A stretch of 64,000 bases of DNA from Synaphobranchus kaupii. Lineage: Eukaryota; Chordata; Actinopteri; Anguilliformes; Synaphobranchidae. The notes under the pieces were generated by a model. It did not search any database. It was not told the origin of the DNA and was given only the letters and a program-made list of their open reading frames with translations. The stretch spans positions 106,842,363 through 106,906,362 of the forward strand of contig CM056376.1 of assembly GCA_029718625.1 (NCBI GenBank), in the 5' to 3' direction. Shown in pieces: positions 18,952-31,943 of this stretch (the first letter of the stretch is position 1; the number at the start of each line of letters is the position of its first letter). Made by a program: the position numbers and the translations under genes.

Positions 18952-21900
18952 GTAGCAAGAGTTAGCAGTCTCCTATTATCTATTACCATCTATTAAAGAT
19001 GCTTTGGTCTACATGAGACCCTGATTTCTGTTTTGTTATTCTGTGCATTCCCTGCATGGTTTCCCTCAGAACGGATCACCATTCAAACTGTTTGGTCTGT
19101 TTTGCCTGGGTAACTGTTATGGGAGCGTGTGCCAAATGGATACGGTGTGTTTGTGTGGGCTCCCCACAGTAAACGCTGCCGTCCCTGTGCTGTTCTCGTA
19201 CTGGGCATGTTTGTGAGGGAGATGGCCTGCACTACAAACCCAAACCACCTATCCTGGTTTCCACTGGTCTTTACCAAGAATATGCCCCAACCAGTGAAAA
19301 ACCGCCAAGTCTGGGACAGAGTCCTTGTGTCTCCCTTACCAATTAATTACCTGACAATTATCCAACTGGCACCAACAGAGCCTCAGTATCCCACAAGCCA
19401 ATACCATCTCCCCCAAGGCCACAAAAACACAGAGTGGAAAATACCGGCAATCAGGAGAGAGAGAGAGAGAGAGAGAGAGATTACAGCATTCAACAGAGGT
19501 GAATTACAGCATGTGACAAGCCTCAGCCCTGTTACTCGTCTCTGCCTCACATTTACTCAAATTAAAGTGGGGTGAATATGAGGACAGAAAAGGACTTGGT
19601 GGTTATGAGCACCATTAGAGAACATGACAGGTAGCAGATTGCATAATGCAGCTCAGAAAAGCTCATCCTTGTTTTCAGGTGCACAGTGTGATGCTACACT
19701 TAAGTAAAAATGGATGGCGTTGCGGTAATTTTAGATGTGATGCATTGGTATAGGCATGGCTGGGCCACGGCCACCTAAATAGTACCCTGGCCCACCCATT
19801 TATCTTCGCTAAACCACCACACCCAACCCACTGAACATTTTGTGAAAAGAAGGTGAAACACTTTCTAGGCTTCAGGTGAAAACCCCGGCTACATTTTATT
19901 GAAAATTTCCCATTTTCTGCCTGCTGTCGTTGGCAGAAACGACAGCAGGCAGATATCCACCCCTCTAGAAGTCTAGATTCTTGGTTTTGCTCACTGGGAA
20001 TTGTGAATGCCCACTTAACTAGTTCTTGCCCATCTAGTTCTATGCAGGCCCAACTCTATATAAATCTGGCTACGCTGCTGGTGTGATAAAAGTTGTGGGC
20101 TGTCCCAGTCGCGCATACTTTTAAAGACTTGATTATAATTACATTACCAAGCCCTGCCACTCTGGTGAATTCAATGGACATTTGGGATAGCGAGGGGGAT
20201 GGGTTTCTTCATGTGCACCACACATCAGGCCTGCCACACCCCAAGCCAATTAAAGCTATTTACTAAGGCTGTAAGGCTTTTTGGAATCCATTGCTAGCTG
20301 TAGGACTGTAGCCTATCTCACCCCCTTTTCTTGACCATGTTAAATGGCTGGCCATTTGATGCAATCTAGACGGCAATTGAGGTGGTAAGTGCTTTTCTTT
20401 TCTGCGTGGTATTACCCCTTTCGTTTTCCCACTGGAGAGCCAGAACCTGCACATACTGGGTGGGACCACAGCTGACAACAAGCTGCTTTTCTGTTCCACC
20501 ACTTCACTGCAATCATAGCGGCAATGCACATCATGCAGGCTACGGCGGTATCTCACCTCCTCACTCCTCAAAAAACAACCACAAAGCTTTGAAGGATCCA
20601 TTTGAAGGAAATTTTAACATGTTCATGGGCCAATAAATAAATGAGTTTTAGCACCGATTGCACAGGCCCTGCTGACTGAACAGGTGCCGAAAGTGATCAC
20701 ATTGAAATTTCCTCAAAACCACATTCTTTGAAACCTTTCAGGCTCTTTTCAGTATTTGCAGCATTCTTTGTTGGAAACATTACGTGATTTTATATTCCGG
20801 CACCCAGTGAAAAGACCCCAAGTAATTTAGGATCGAGTGCATTCTCCCCTTAAGTACTATCACGACGATCTGCCTGGTTGTTTGCTGTGATCACCGATGG
20901 CAGAGTGGTCCTGTCCCCTTTGCCTGCATGAGTAAAGTCCTCAATATTCACTGCCGACATCCAGGGAGGCAAAGCAGCCATGCGGTTTTCCCACCTCTGC
21001 TCAGAGCCCGCCGTAAACAAACGCCCGTGGGCAGAGCTGACCGGGGTCAGGACGGCAGTAAGGTAAGGGAAAAAGTGAATTAAAGCAGCCGGACTGAATG
21101 AGAGCCCAGCCAGGCAGGTTTCTTACTGTGTCCTGTTTGTGTGCGATGCTCCCCACTGGGAATGGATACTCCGGCCTTTTGTGTACTGTGTGTGTCTGGT
21201 CTTGCAGTAAACCTCAGTAAATAAGTCCTGTTAGATGGATTTAAACATGGGTCTGATTATCTGCTCAATATGATCGCTCAATGTTTTATAATTATTAATA
21301 ATTCTATAATTATTCTTTATAATTCTTTCTTTTTTTACACAGAAAACAGCAGCTCCCTGCAGCAGGTCCCCAAACTCCTTATTGTGTGCCCCTAGGTGTG
21401 TCTGAAGTCACCTCCAGTGTTGTTGTTAAACAGCACTGGAAATTTTGGTCCCAGGTGAATTCAGTGTAGTTTTGCTCGGCGCACTGTTAAAGGATCACTC
21501 ACCCGAAGATGATCTAGCTGTTAAACAGCAACAGCTCACATTCTCTGTAGTTCAGTGTGATGAGGGAGAGCACATAGTTAAAGTGACACTATGTTGTTCC
21601 TTCACATTGGTGACTTCACTTCCTGTTGAGGCTCGTTATAGGACCAGTTGACTCCAAAGATTACACTAGAGCACATAGTACAGGATGCACACTATAGCAC
21701 ATAATCAGGGATGGACCCTTTACAGAGCACTCCACATACCGGAAGGTTGTGTGTTTGAGCCCAAGTCTGTATACATTGAAAAATAAGGAGGGTTCCACCT
21801 TCTGACTCATCAACTTGGGGGGGCCGGACAGGTGGTGCTGGGCGGGGCAAGGTGCGGCACACGGCTCTGTGCTGTACCCTTTTCCCCCACTGACCGAACC

Positions 21901-24900
21901 TGAGAGTAAATATGGCAGAGCCCTCCTCCCCCAGTGTGTGTGGCCGGCCCCTGCTGGTTGGGGGGGGGGGGGGGTGGGGGGGACTGTGGGGATGTTCACT
22001 AAGGTCCCTCCCAAGGCAGCAGGAGCAATTAGAAACCTTTTTCCATCCGCTTCTTGCCCCCAAAAAAGGACATAAACAAACATCTTCATCGTGCTTCAGC
22101 AGTGTCCAGTTTCAAGTCCAGAGAGAAAAAAGTTTGACAAAAGGGTTGGGGGGAAAGGGGGGGGGGGGGAGGAGAGAGAACTTACAACAGGCTATTTCTC
22201 ATCCGAGAGCAGGGGCAGCAGTACCAACGACAGCAGGCAGAAAGCACACAGCTCGCTCTACAGCCATGGGGTAAGTACAGGGGGGGAGACACGGTTTGCG
22301 GCCGAACGGGCAGGGATGACGGGGGCTTGAGTCTTAGCGGGCTCCACGAGCTCCGTTTCCTTACATGTCTGTGAGATGGGAAGGCTGAACTCCTCCACCA
22401 CTCCTCAGAAGCAGCCAGAGCATTCCCTCCTGCTATGGAGCAGTTACAAAAGCCTTTAATGATTTATGAGGTAAACTTTACTGAGCACAAGTGTCCTTGC
22501 CAATGCAATAGAACAGACCACCGTTCACCGACTGAAAAGTGTGTCTGAGGCGGGGGGGGGGGGGGGGGGGCATGCCATCGGAACCTGGCAGCATCGAGAG
22601 AATCTTGGAACTTCTCAGAACTCACAGCACACTGGCTGACCGTTTCACACCGCCATAAAGAATACAAAACAAGACTTGAGAGGAACATAAAAGCAGGAGT
22701 GTGATTGTGTGTAATTCATGTCCGGTACTGTTTTCCTTTTCTTTCTCCAAGACTGCCGCAGTGAGATTTGTAGCCTGAGATTATTTTTTCTGTGTTGTTT
22801 ATTGGTCCCTTTCTAGGCTTGTTACAGTGACGTGTGTTTATGTTCCGGCCTGAGTTTGTATATTGTCTCAGAGACAGGTTTGGTGTTCCCTCGTACCGCT
22901 GTGCGGATCGTTCAGATGAGTATACACACTCAGGGCTGTTGTGATAACCCGCAATGTTGAACAGAAGAGTCACACACTGTAAATCACGCAGTTCTGGTGA
23001 CAGGTCCCTGGGGTTGTGAGAGTTGGGTCTGATGCATATGGATGCCCTTGTAAAGGAAACATCTTTAAAGAGACCATCCTGGCGCTGGTAAGCATCCTTT
23101 TTCACCGCTTGAGTGGACGATCCCTATTGGCTGAGTGCTTGTCATGTGGTTCCACTATCTGGTCAGCATGGCCAGGATATTCATACCAGAGAGAGCCCCC
23201 CACATTCTCAGTTGTCTCTCTTTCCGTAAGGTGTGTGTTATTCAAAGGAAGCCTTTAGGCGTGGAACACGGAACGCGGAACGTGGAACGTGGGAGAGATT
23301 GGTTGTGCTGGTAAGGAGCAACATGAATGCAATGATGGAATGTGTAGGCAACCAAATTTGTAGTCCATTTGTTATTTGGAATCAATTCCGTTTCAACTCC
23401 ATTTCAATTCATTCAACTCCGGAAATGACAAAAATATAGATCATTATGGGCATGTTTCAATTCAAGAATTGAATTGAATTTCCTGAACTTCCTATTGGCT
23501 ATTGAAGATGGCTATTGTTTCTGTACGATGCTAGAGGCATTACTCCAGATGACAATTTCTGTTTCCTGGAACACTCCCAGAAATTTGGGGGTAAATTCCC
23601 TGAGAATGTTTTTCTTGTCTCCTGGGTCCCCTGGGTATTATTTTTAAGGCAAAGGGAGCGGTTTAAGAATGCTTTTTCAGTTTTGTTATTCCAGTTCAAT
23701 TTTAATCATTTGAATTGTGTATGGTTATTCATATTCATTTAATCAAAGTCAGCATTTGCAAATCTGCCATTTCAGTGTTTATATACGGAGTAGTCGGAAA
23801 ACATTATTGACACAAATCCGACATGATGTTTCTGCAGTGCTAAATGATAGCCATCAGGGGATGTTTCCAATGAGTTCTGAATACGACATGCCTGGAATGT
23901 TGTTCTTTGACAGAACATGTTTTGGATAATAAAGACTGTATGACGGATACAGCATCTCACAACCAAATAGCAGCGTAACGAGAATGCTTAAACGCTTCAT
24001 GGTATGCGCGGTGTCGATTCATATGCTCATTGTTTTCACTATCACATTTTCATACTTTGATTAAAGAAAAAAAGCTTGTCTGAGAGATGTCAGAGAGGTT
24101 AAACGGGGAGCGCAGGGCTGGTTTGGCATCTGCATTGATGAAGTTTTGAGCTGTGCCCAAACACACACTGTCTCGAAGGGGCATCAAAATATATAGGTTA
24201 TCACAATATTCACAAACAGAAAGACTTTGGGCATTGAATGTAGAAACAGAGCTGCATTTGTAAGCTAGCAGACCCTTACTATGAAGACTATTGTTTCCCT
24301 AAGGCCTGGAAGTGGCAGAAAGGCTTTGAATTTCAGTTTTACTGGTGCTGCATACCACAGTGCGGATGGCTTATCTATGATGTGGGCCGGTCAGATAATA
24401 GCTTAGCTGTTCCATTGAATCCTAAGAATAGATTTGTCATTACTATATATGGAGGTTGCACCACTATCTGAGCCATTGTACATTCCAAACTTAAACATTA
24501 AAATCTATTTATATTGCAAAAGTTTGTGGTGCCATCTCTGATCGACTTTGATGCCATCCAGAAAAATTCTTGCAGGTATTTTCATCTATCTGCTTTTACA
24601 AAAAACAGCCAACCTGCCGATCAACAGACTTCTAGCGCTATCCTGTGTTAAACCTCTTATGTGGTTACATACCCCAGGCCACCACAGACACCTCAGGTTT
24701 ACACAGGCATTTTCAAACACAGATAATGATGAATTATTCTGTGATAACAAAACTGTTACTTGGCATTTAACTGGAACACACACACACACACACATATATA
24801 TACACACACACACACAATATATATGCAACCTCGAAATTACAGAAACAATGAGAGGTCTTTTAGACCAGCTTTTTAAAGCTCATTATACCTTTTAAATTCA

Positions 24901-27900
24901 CAACACAGTGGTGAAAAGAAATCACAACAAAATAAATCACACATTGTATAATCTGTTTTTAAATGTTTGCCCTGTATTCTGAGCTGAATGCCATTATGTA
25001 GAGGTGCAATGATTGAGCTTGAAAAAAACTTCAGAAACTATAGATCTCCAGTTGTCGTGAGGCGACTGCATGTGCATTTCCAGTTCCTTCTTACCGCTGG
25101 AGCAAACGGCAGCAAAATAGCAGCCGTCTGAATCGTGTGCCTGCGGGAGATCTTATGACCTGTGATTTGGGCACGGGGCCATTTTGTACCTGTCCAGCAC
25201 AGGAATCAGGTTAATATTCCTTTGATCAGTGTCCCTTCACAAAATGGATGTCTGTAATCTATCACCAGTGCCATGGTACATAGCTTCGCTGCTTACTCAT
25301 CTGGGCAGGGCAGAGCTAAAGCATAGAAACTCAAATACAATATATGTCATGAATGAACATGAGCTATGCTGTGATTGCGAACCTTTTCTCACCTTTTGCG
25401 TTTGGTTGATTGCTCCAGAGGAGGGTGGGAGAAAAGAAAACAATAGGGAAATTGAATATATGTATATAGCTTTTTATATTTACATAATTGCATTTTTAAA
25501 TATATACTGTGAAACTGCTGGAATAAGGAGTGTGCTTTGATTCATTTCATTTCATGCAATTTCTATACTTACTTTGTTTTTTTTAGTTCATGCGCAATCA
25601 TCCTGAGATCCGCCTGGTATAGTACGTACGTTTATGAGCGTTGTCATAAAAAGGTACAATGATTGGCTGGTGAAGTGTGTCGATGTGTTGGCTAATAAAG
25701 TCTCTTAGCTAAAACAGTGTTTTGGCTGATAAAATATGCTTACTTGTAACATTTCTTTATGATATAAAAAAGTTCTGGATTACGCAGACTTACAATTGAT
25801 GGTCTGAGCAGCAATGTTTTGAGAGGAAAAATACATATTAGCACTAATAAAAAATATATTTCATGGGGTATGTTTTAAGGTTACTCATCAAGTCTCTGTT
25901 TTGAGTGCTGCTAATGATTATTCCTGAAATTTCAGATATTTGCTGTATATTACATTCTGCCTAAACTTAATTTGTCATGGATATTCTGTTTTTACATGGA
26001 AGCCAAGACTAAATTACAAAGGAGACTTGCCCTCAGCCCCTGCATTAGACACACATACCAAGGAACTGCTTCTGTGGGTCTCGGGATTTTCTCCCTCTCT
26101 TATTTTGAGACAGAAAAATTCACTGCGTTGATGAATAGAGAGGTCAAAGGTTTGATTTACTCTTTGCCTTCAAAACCATTTTGCTAATGATGACTCGATA
26201 ATAGGAAGATATAGCAAGGCAACATCCACGCGGTTGCTATTATACTCCGATTACAGACACCAGCCATGGAGAAAGATAGATATCTCAGTCTAGCTGATGT
26301 TGCCACCACAGGTCATGAATATCTGTTTTCAGCCAAGGATCCTGACACTGAGAAGATTTCAAACTCTTCATAATTTGAATTGACTTTTTGCAGTGCTTTG
26401 CCTGCCACACATTTGGTGCGTTTCAGGCCTAAATTCCCACAGGGAGAGCGTGACGCAACCACAGAGTTCCAATTGTTGTTCTAAAATTAAATATCTCGAA
26501 GCCTGTTATTCCGAGTGTTGAATCTAAAAATAACCGCGGACGGCAGGTAGGATTAACTGTGTGACTCAAGTCGCAGAGGAAAGGGAAACTTAAAGACCAG
26601 CCCCAGAGACGCGTGTCACGATAGCCTCCTTAAGGAATTTATCGTGTGTGAACTATGAAAACCTATGGATTAAAAAGCAATAATGTGGCGAGACAAGGAC
26701 TTCTCCCTCCCAGAACTGAGCCGTGGTTATTATATGAATGGGACAGAGTGCATGTGGAGTCACGCCAGGATGGGATTAGGATAATATGTCAATGTGCTTC
26801 CTGTCCTAAAGTTGTCACATACATTTCCATTAGTAAGGTAAGCATTTTTTGAAGGATGCCAAGGGTTTATATAAAGGAAAATGGTGTAATAAATCGCAGT
26901 GTGAGGCCAAATAAACAGAAGAGAACCAGGAAGATGATGAATGTTTGATGGCCAAATATGGACATCCCCCAACATCTTTTCCAGTTATCGCGCACTTGAG
27001 AATGAGCTTGTTGGTTCATTCTTCTCTGGGCGGCTGCTTGCTTTGTTCTACAGCTGCACTGTGAGTTCTGGGTGAATGCTGCAAAACTCCTAAATCTGGA
27101 TCTTAGGAAGCCACTGAATCCCCATGGAAATTAGTTCAGTTTTCATTCTCCTGAGAACACAGGTATGGGGCCGCGTGATTGATGTGACCCACACTCAAAT
27201 TTTCTCCGAATTTTGAGGGTCTGTCTGCGAGCAGCAGGTGGTTTCGGCCAAGGGAGGGGCTGCCTCAGTGCACTAGCACAGCACTATTTTTTTTAAAAAT
27301 AGCAAGAGTTACTATGGCAGAGTTCACATACTCTCAACGATGAGAATCAGAACATTGACATGGTTCTTTGAGGGGACATTTCATAAGGTACAGTACCAGG
27401 CAATGATAAAGAATTTGTGCATGAGAGAAAACTTCATCCCCTTTTTGGTGTGTGTGTGTGAGAGAGAGTGTGTGTGTGTGTGTTGTGTTTAGGTGCATGA
27501 ATGTGTATTTGCCTGTATGTAAATATGTCAGCATGCATTCAAATATAGTCTTGCATATTTATGTCTGCCTGTGTGTGCATGTACATCTTTGTCTTTTTAC
27601 AATTGCACCCAAGTGTGCGTGTGTGTGTGTGTGTGTGTGCTTGTGTGTGTTTGTTTATGTAGGAGTGTGTGAACTCAGTGACTCTCTAAAAATCAATACA
27701 TTCCAGGGGAAATAGTTGCCACCTTAGCTCACACTCCTGATTAGCCCTATCATTAACAGCACTCTACTCATGGACTACTGACTGCATAAGTTCAGCCAGA
27801 TTTATTAGCAGTGACTGATTATCAGGCAGCTGAGCATGCCATGTTGCCTGAGTCTGGTAATAACAGATACTGGCCTGTAGTATTCCAGTTGGAACAATTT

Positions 27901-28135
27901 TTGGAATATTTATTGATTAACGATGTGGCTGCGTTGGTGTTGGCACACTCTGAGCACAGCTCATCCTTTCCCCGGAGAGGGAACACAGTGTCTCCAACAG
28001 ACTGTGGAAATGGATTGTGCTCGTCAGTAAAAACAACGGCAGAAATCCGGTGGGGGAATAGCTTGAAACCCGTAGAGATAAAGGAATGTGCCCTTGAGCA
28101 AAGCATTTTCATTTAACCTTTCTCTCTAGATCAGG
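18952..28135. other. Intergenic spacer, no gene recognised
   Basis: It contains (AG)n at 19457-19481, a perfect hairpin at 19917-19952, G runs at 21960-21974, 22157-22169 and 22552-22570, a gaattg-rich repeat at 23370-23480, (AC)/(TA) repeats at 24776-24825 and GT repeats at 27449-27482 and 27617-27650. Short open frames in this stretch have no recognisable motif. Confidence 0.5.
19917..19952. repeat. Perfect 15-bp-arm hairpin
   Basis: Arms ctgcctgctgtcgtt and aacgacagcaggcag flank a 6-base loop (ggcaga). Confidence 0.85.
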
Positions 28136-28175
28136 GGATTTCATCCAGACTCAAAGGCATCCCAGGGACCCCCAA

Positions 28176-28422
28176 ACTCTCAGAAATAAAGGTAAGACAA
28201 AGTGCCTAAAAGGTACACGCTTCTCACTGGGGTAGTACCCTATAGGTACACAAATTGTACCCATAGCCAGGAATGTAAAATTCATTTGTACCTTCTTTGC
28301 TTATAAAAGGTACTAATTAGTACCCATATTGACCATTATTGTACTTTCAAGGTACAAAAATTCTGAAATTTGTTCTTTAAAAAACAAAAATGTATCTCCA
28401 CTGTACCTTTATTTCTGAGAGT
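28176..28422. mobile_element. 247-bp MITE, TIR actctcagaaataaaggta
   Basis: The ends actctcagaaataaaggta and tacctttatttctgagagt are exact inverted repeats of 19 bp. The interior carries many ggtac/gtacc motifs in both orientations. There is no coding capacity. Confidence 0.8.
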
Positions 28423-31400
28423 GCATCATAGTTTGAATAGGGTTGTATTTAAATAAAGAAAAAGGTTTTAAAAATGGCAAACCAGGGGGAATTGTGCACG
28501 CAGAAGGGGAGAGGAGAATGCTCTCACAGGGCCGGTGGAGGGCGGACCCCATGTTGAAAGCCCAGGCTCACGATAATGTGGAGTAATTGCAGGATTTTGG
28601 GGACCCTGTGAAGGTCTTCTTCTGAGCTCCTCTGAACAATCACAAGAATCCAAACAAAAGGTTGTGACATTGTCAACTTACCAAATGATCTTTACCATGG
28701 TGTCCTACAACTATGAACATGGCCCATGCAGGTCAGCAGAACCATGTTCTAGTTCTCGGGAACAGGTGGCAGCTTTAACACGCAGCTGTTTATGTTGCCC
28801 TAGATATGGACACCAGCAGGACAAATAAACGTAATGTAATGCAGAGTAGTGGCAGTATGGATACAATTGCATGTTGCACACAATAGCTAGCTTCCCAGTG
28901 ACTTTACCAAACAGCAGGGTTCTTCTGGATGGGTTGCCTGTGTGTGCCTACCTCCATCTAAGGGGAGGTCCCGTCTCTGTAAGACTGAAAACATTTTGCT
29001 TTAGGTTATTCAAAGGAGTGGTATTTCTCCCCTTGAGATTTTTAACAAGCTCCAGACATACACTTTCCTCCATGGCCCTAAGGCTGGATAATCTCAGGAG
29101 AAAACGCAATGCAGTGAGAAGAATTGGACATGTCCTTATACTCCTCGTGAACATCCTAGAATCTGAATACTTTGTTTCACAAAAGAAAAGTGTTCGAAAA
29201 TTTAGTTCCATTAATACTCATTATTTTTAAATTTTATAATTACATTATAGTGTAATTTTTGTATCAAAAAAATAATTTACCATGTCATATTAAAGTTTCG
29301 CATGGGCAATATATTTCAGTGTACAATGCAAATCAAAATGCAGAGTTCACAATCATTTCAGGCAGTGATTAATGGATCCATGCAAGAAAGGGATCAGATC
29401 AGAATATATTAGACTGCGTTAAAACTTTGACCCACCGCCTCAAAGGTCAAATGCTACTATCTCGGAGTACAAACACACAGATAATTTCCTCCTCCCTTGC
29501 ACAAGTGATAAAGCTGTTGTTTGAGCGGTAACAGGGCTAATAAACAATGATTGGCTGTTTCAGCATGGCTGTTGGCCTATCAGGAGGAGTAAGTGGTGTT
29601 GTGTGCACGTGACTTAGCTTCAAGGTCATGCATCTCCTACTGTTGAGGAAGTACACTGAGAACGATGAGTCAGGTGAACAATGCAGACTGAACTTCTCAG
29701 GTTTCCTCAACCTAAAACATGCTGGATTTGTGTGTGCGTGCGTTGGTGGCGAGTATGTGTGTGTCTGTGTGTATGTGCGTGTGTGAGTATGCGTGTGAGT
29801 GCTTGTATGTTTGTATGTATTTATTAATGGATAATAAATTCATAAGTGTTAGCTGTTCAGCACACATAGGAATGTTAGGGTAGGTTCTCCTGTGGTCATT
29901 TCAGTGATTACCACAATGGGCTGTCATTCGATGTGGGTGGCTTGTAATTAGTACAGACTTTTGGCCTGTATTCAATCAACATTTAATTACGATTTACAAG
30001 TTAATGCATGTGGTTCACTTTTTCCTCACAAACTCCGTCTGGCGAGAAAGTTTTAGTGATTGCTGAACTCGCCAAGCTGTGTTTGTGAAGGAAAACAATA
30101 ATTATTGCCTTTAGTTATTAGTCAAATTTAAGGACAAATGTTGCCTTATAGCACAGACATCTCTAGTCAAGTCTGTGTTATAGAAATTAGTTGATTATGA
30201 CACATAAGTGTGACACAAGGTTTCTTGCTGTTGTGGTAGTAGGGTGTTAGTCTCACATGGCCCCTTGTGGGGGGGGGGGGGGGGGGGGGGGGGGGTTCCT
30301 CTCAATTGCTTGAATTTGTCGTTTTGATATGAGGCTGCATTAACTTGGATCATGCGATTACATTTGTTCTTGATTTGAGGATGACCATAAAATCAGTGCA
30401 ATGCAGTTGTTGAAAGGGAAAGTATGTAACTGTTTTTTTAAAGATGCACTAACTCACAGCCATCATCAACACATTACTTTTGTAATTCATTGAAATGCCT
30501 GACTTATAGCCAACAATAACTGCAATTGCAATATTGTAGTTTTATTTTCAGAAGCACAGCCAAGGATGTCTAATCTGTTTATTTTTTTCTCTGGGGAAAA
30601 TAACTACATTTTTGTGAAACGCTCATGAGAATATTTCAACAGATCTACTGAGTTTACTGAAAAACTTCTGAAACAGCCCACAATGCAAAAAGTCGCCATT
30701 CCTTTGTATGGTCAGTGGTGCCTAGGCAGATGTCACATGTGAACCAATGTATGAAATTGTAGGCCTTCAGACAGTTAGATTAATGATGGACATTCCTTGA
30801 CCCTGAGAAAGCTGAACAGCTTCTGACTTTTCTAAATCTGTGCTTGACAACAGAGTTCAAATGGAGGTGAGGTATAATGCTATATAGCATAAGAGGCATT
30901 CTGAGTTATTAGGCATGGGCCTGCTAGATGCGTTCCAGATGGACGTGGCCATTGTTGGAAAAAGGATATATTTTCTTGAAATATAGGCCCTAAAACTTTC
31001 AAAACTGTAATAAATATTTTTTATAAAAAAATTGAATAAGGAGATAAAGTGAAGACATTCTCAGACGTTATGTATACTGAAGCCAGAACTCCTCTTAAAA
31101 TCTAAAAGAGAAGAGACGGATTTTGCCATGGTGGGAGTGATTGCCCCCCCCCCCCCCCCCCCCCCCACCTCCTTTTTGAGATGAATGTAGAAAATCACCT
31201 TAAACAATGGAAATTTTACAACCCCTGCCATTTGAATGACCCATAGGTATTTCCATAAAATATACTTATCATAGTGGGGTTCATTCGCTTACCATTCTGT
31301 ACCTCTGGAATTTGATAAGAGACACTATAATTACATACAGTAAATTGTAAATAACAGTGACCACAAGTTGGCTAGGTTTTTTTGCCTGCCTGCTCTGTAT

Positions 31401-31685
31401 AATATTCATTTCAGTTTTCAGTGTCTCGAAACTGACTTTGGTTTGATCTCAACTGATGAGAATACTTTGGAGAATTTTAGAGATTCAATTATGAGGACAC
31501 GAACAGGATGGTGGAAATAGTAGCCAGAGACATCCAGGGCTGAGTTATACTGTATAGGCCTAGATATGAAATCACAATCGTTGCATTCAGTTAGTGCACA
31601 TGCCATAGTTCCAAAGTAAGTTTTAGAATTACTGCTGTTTGGTAACAAAAATCATCTCCTGTCTGCTGTCTTGCCATTTGAAAGG
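28423..31685. other. Intergenic spacer, no gene recognised
   Basis: AT-rich; it contains a GT-rich stretch at 29725-29820, a G27 run at 30269-30295 and a C23 run at 31144-31166. No coding region was found. Confidence 0.5.
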
Positions 31686-31943
31686 CCATTGTGGCCTCCA
31701 TAATGTTTGGGACAAAGACATATTTTTTCTTGATCTGTACACCACAATTTTAGATTTGTAATCAAATAATTTGCATGCGGTTAAAGTGCAGATTTCTTTT
31801 ACTCTGAAATCAGGGGGCTATGTATAAAAAGTGCTATAATTTCTACATGGTTAAACAAAAATGTATAAAAATACCCTTTAATAAAAGCTGCGAATCTACA
31901 CTTTAAGATATTCTTTGTCCCAAACATTATGGAGTGCACTGTA
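31686..31943. mobile_element. Non-autonomous mariner-like element
   Basis: ctccataatgtttgggacaa near the left end and ttgtcccaaacattatggag near the right end are inverted repeats, with tgcactgta outside the right one. This matches a common fish Tc1/mariner-type MITE; about 258 bp, non-coding. Confidence 0.7.
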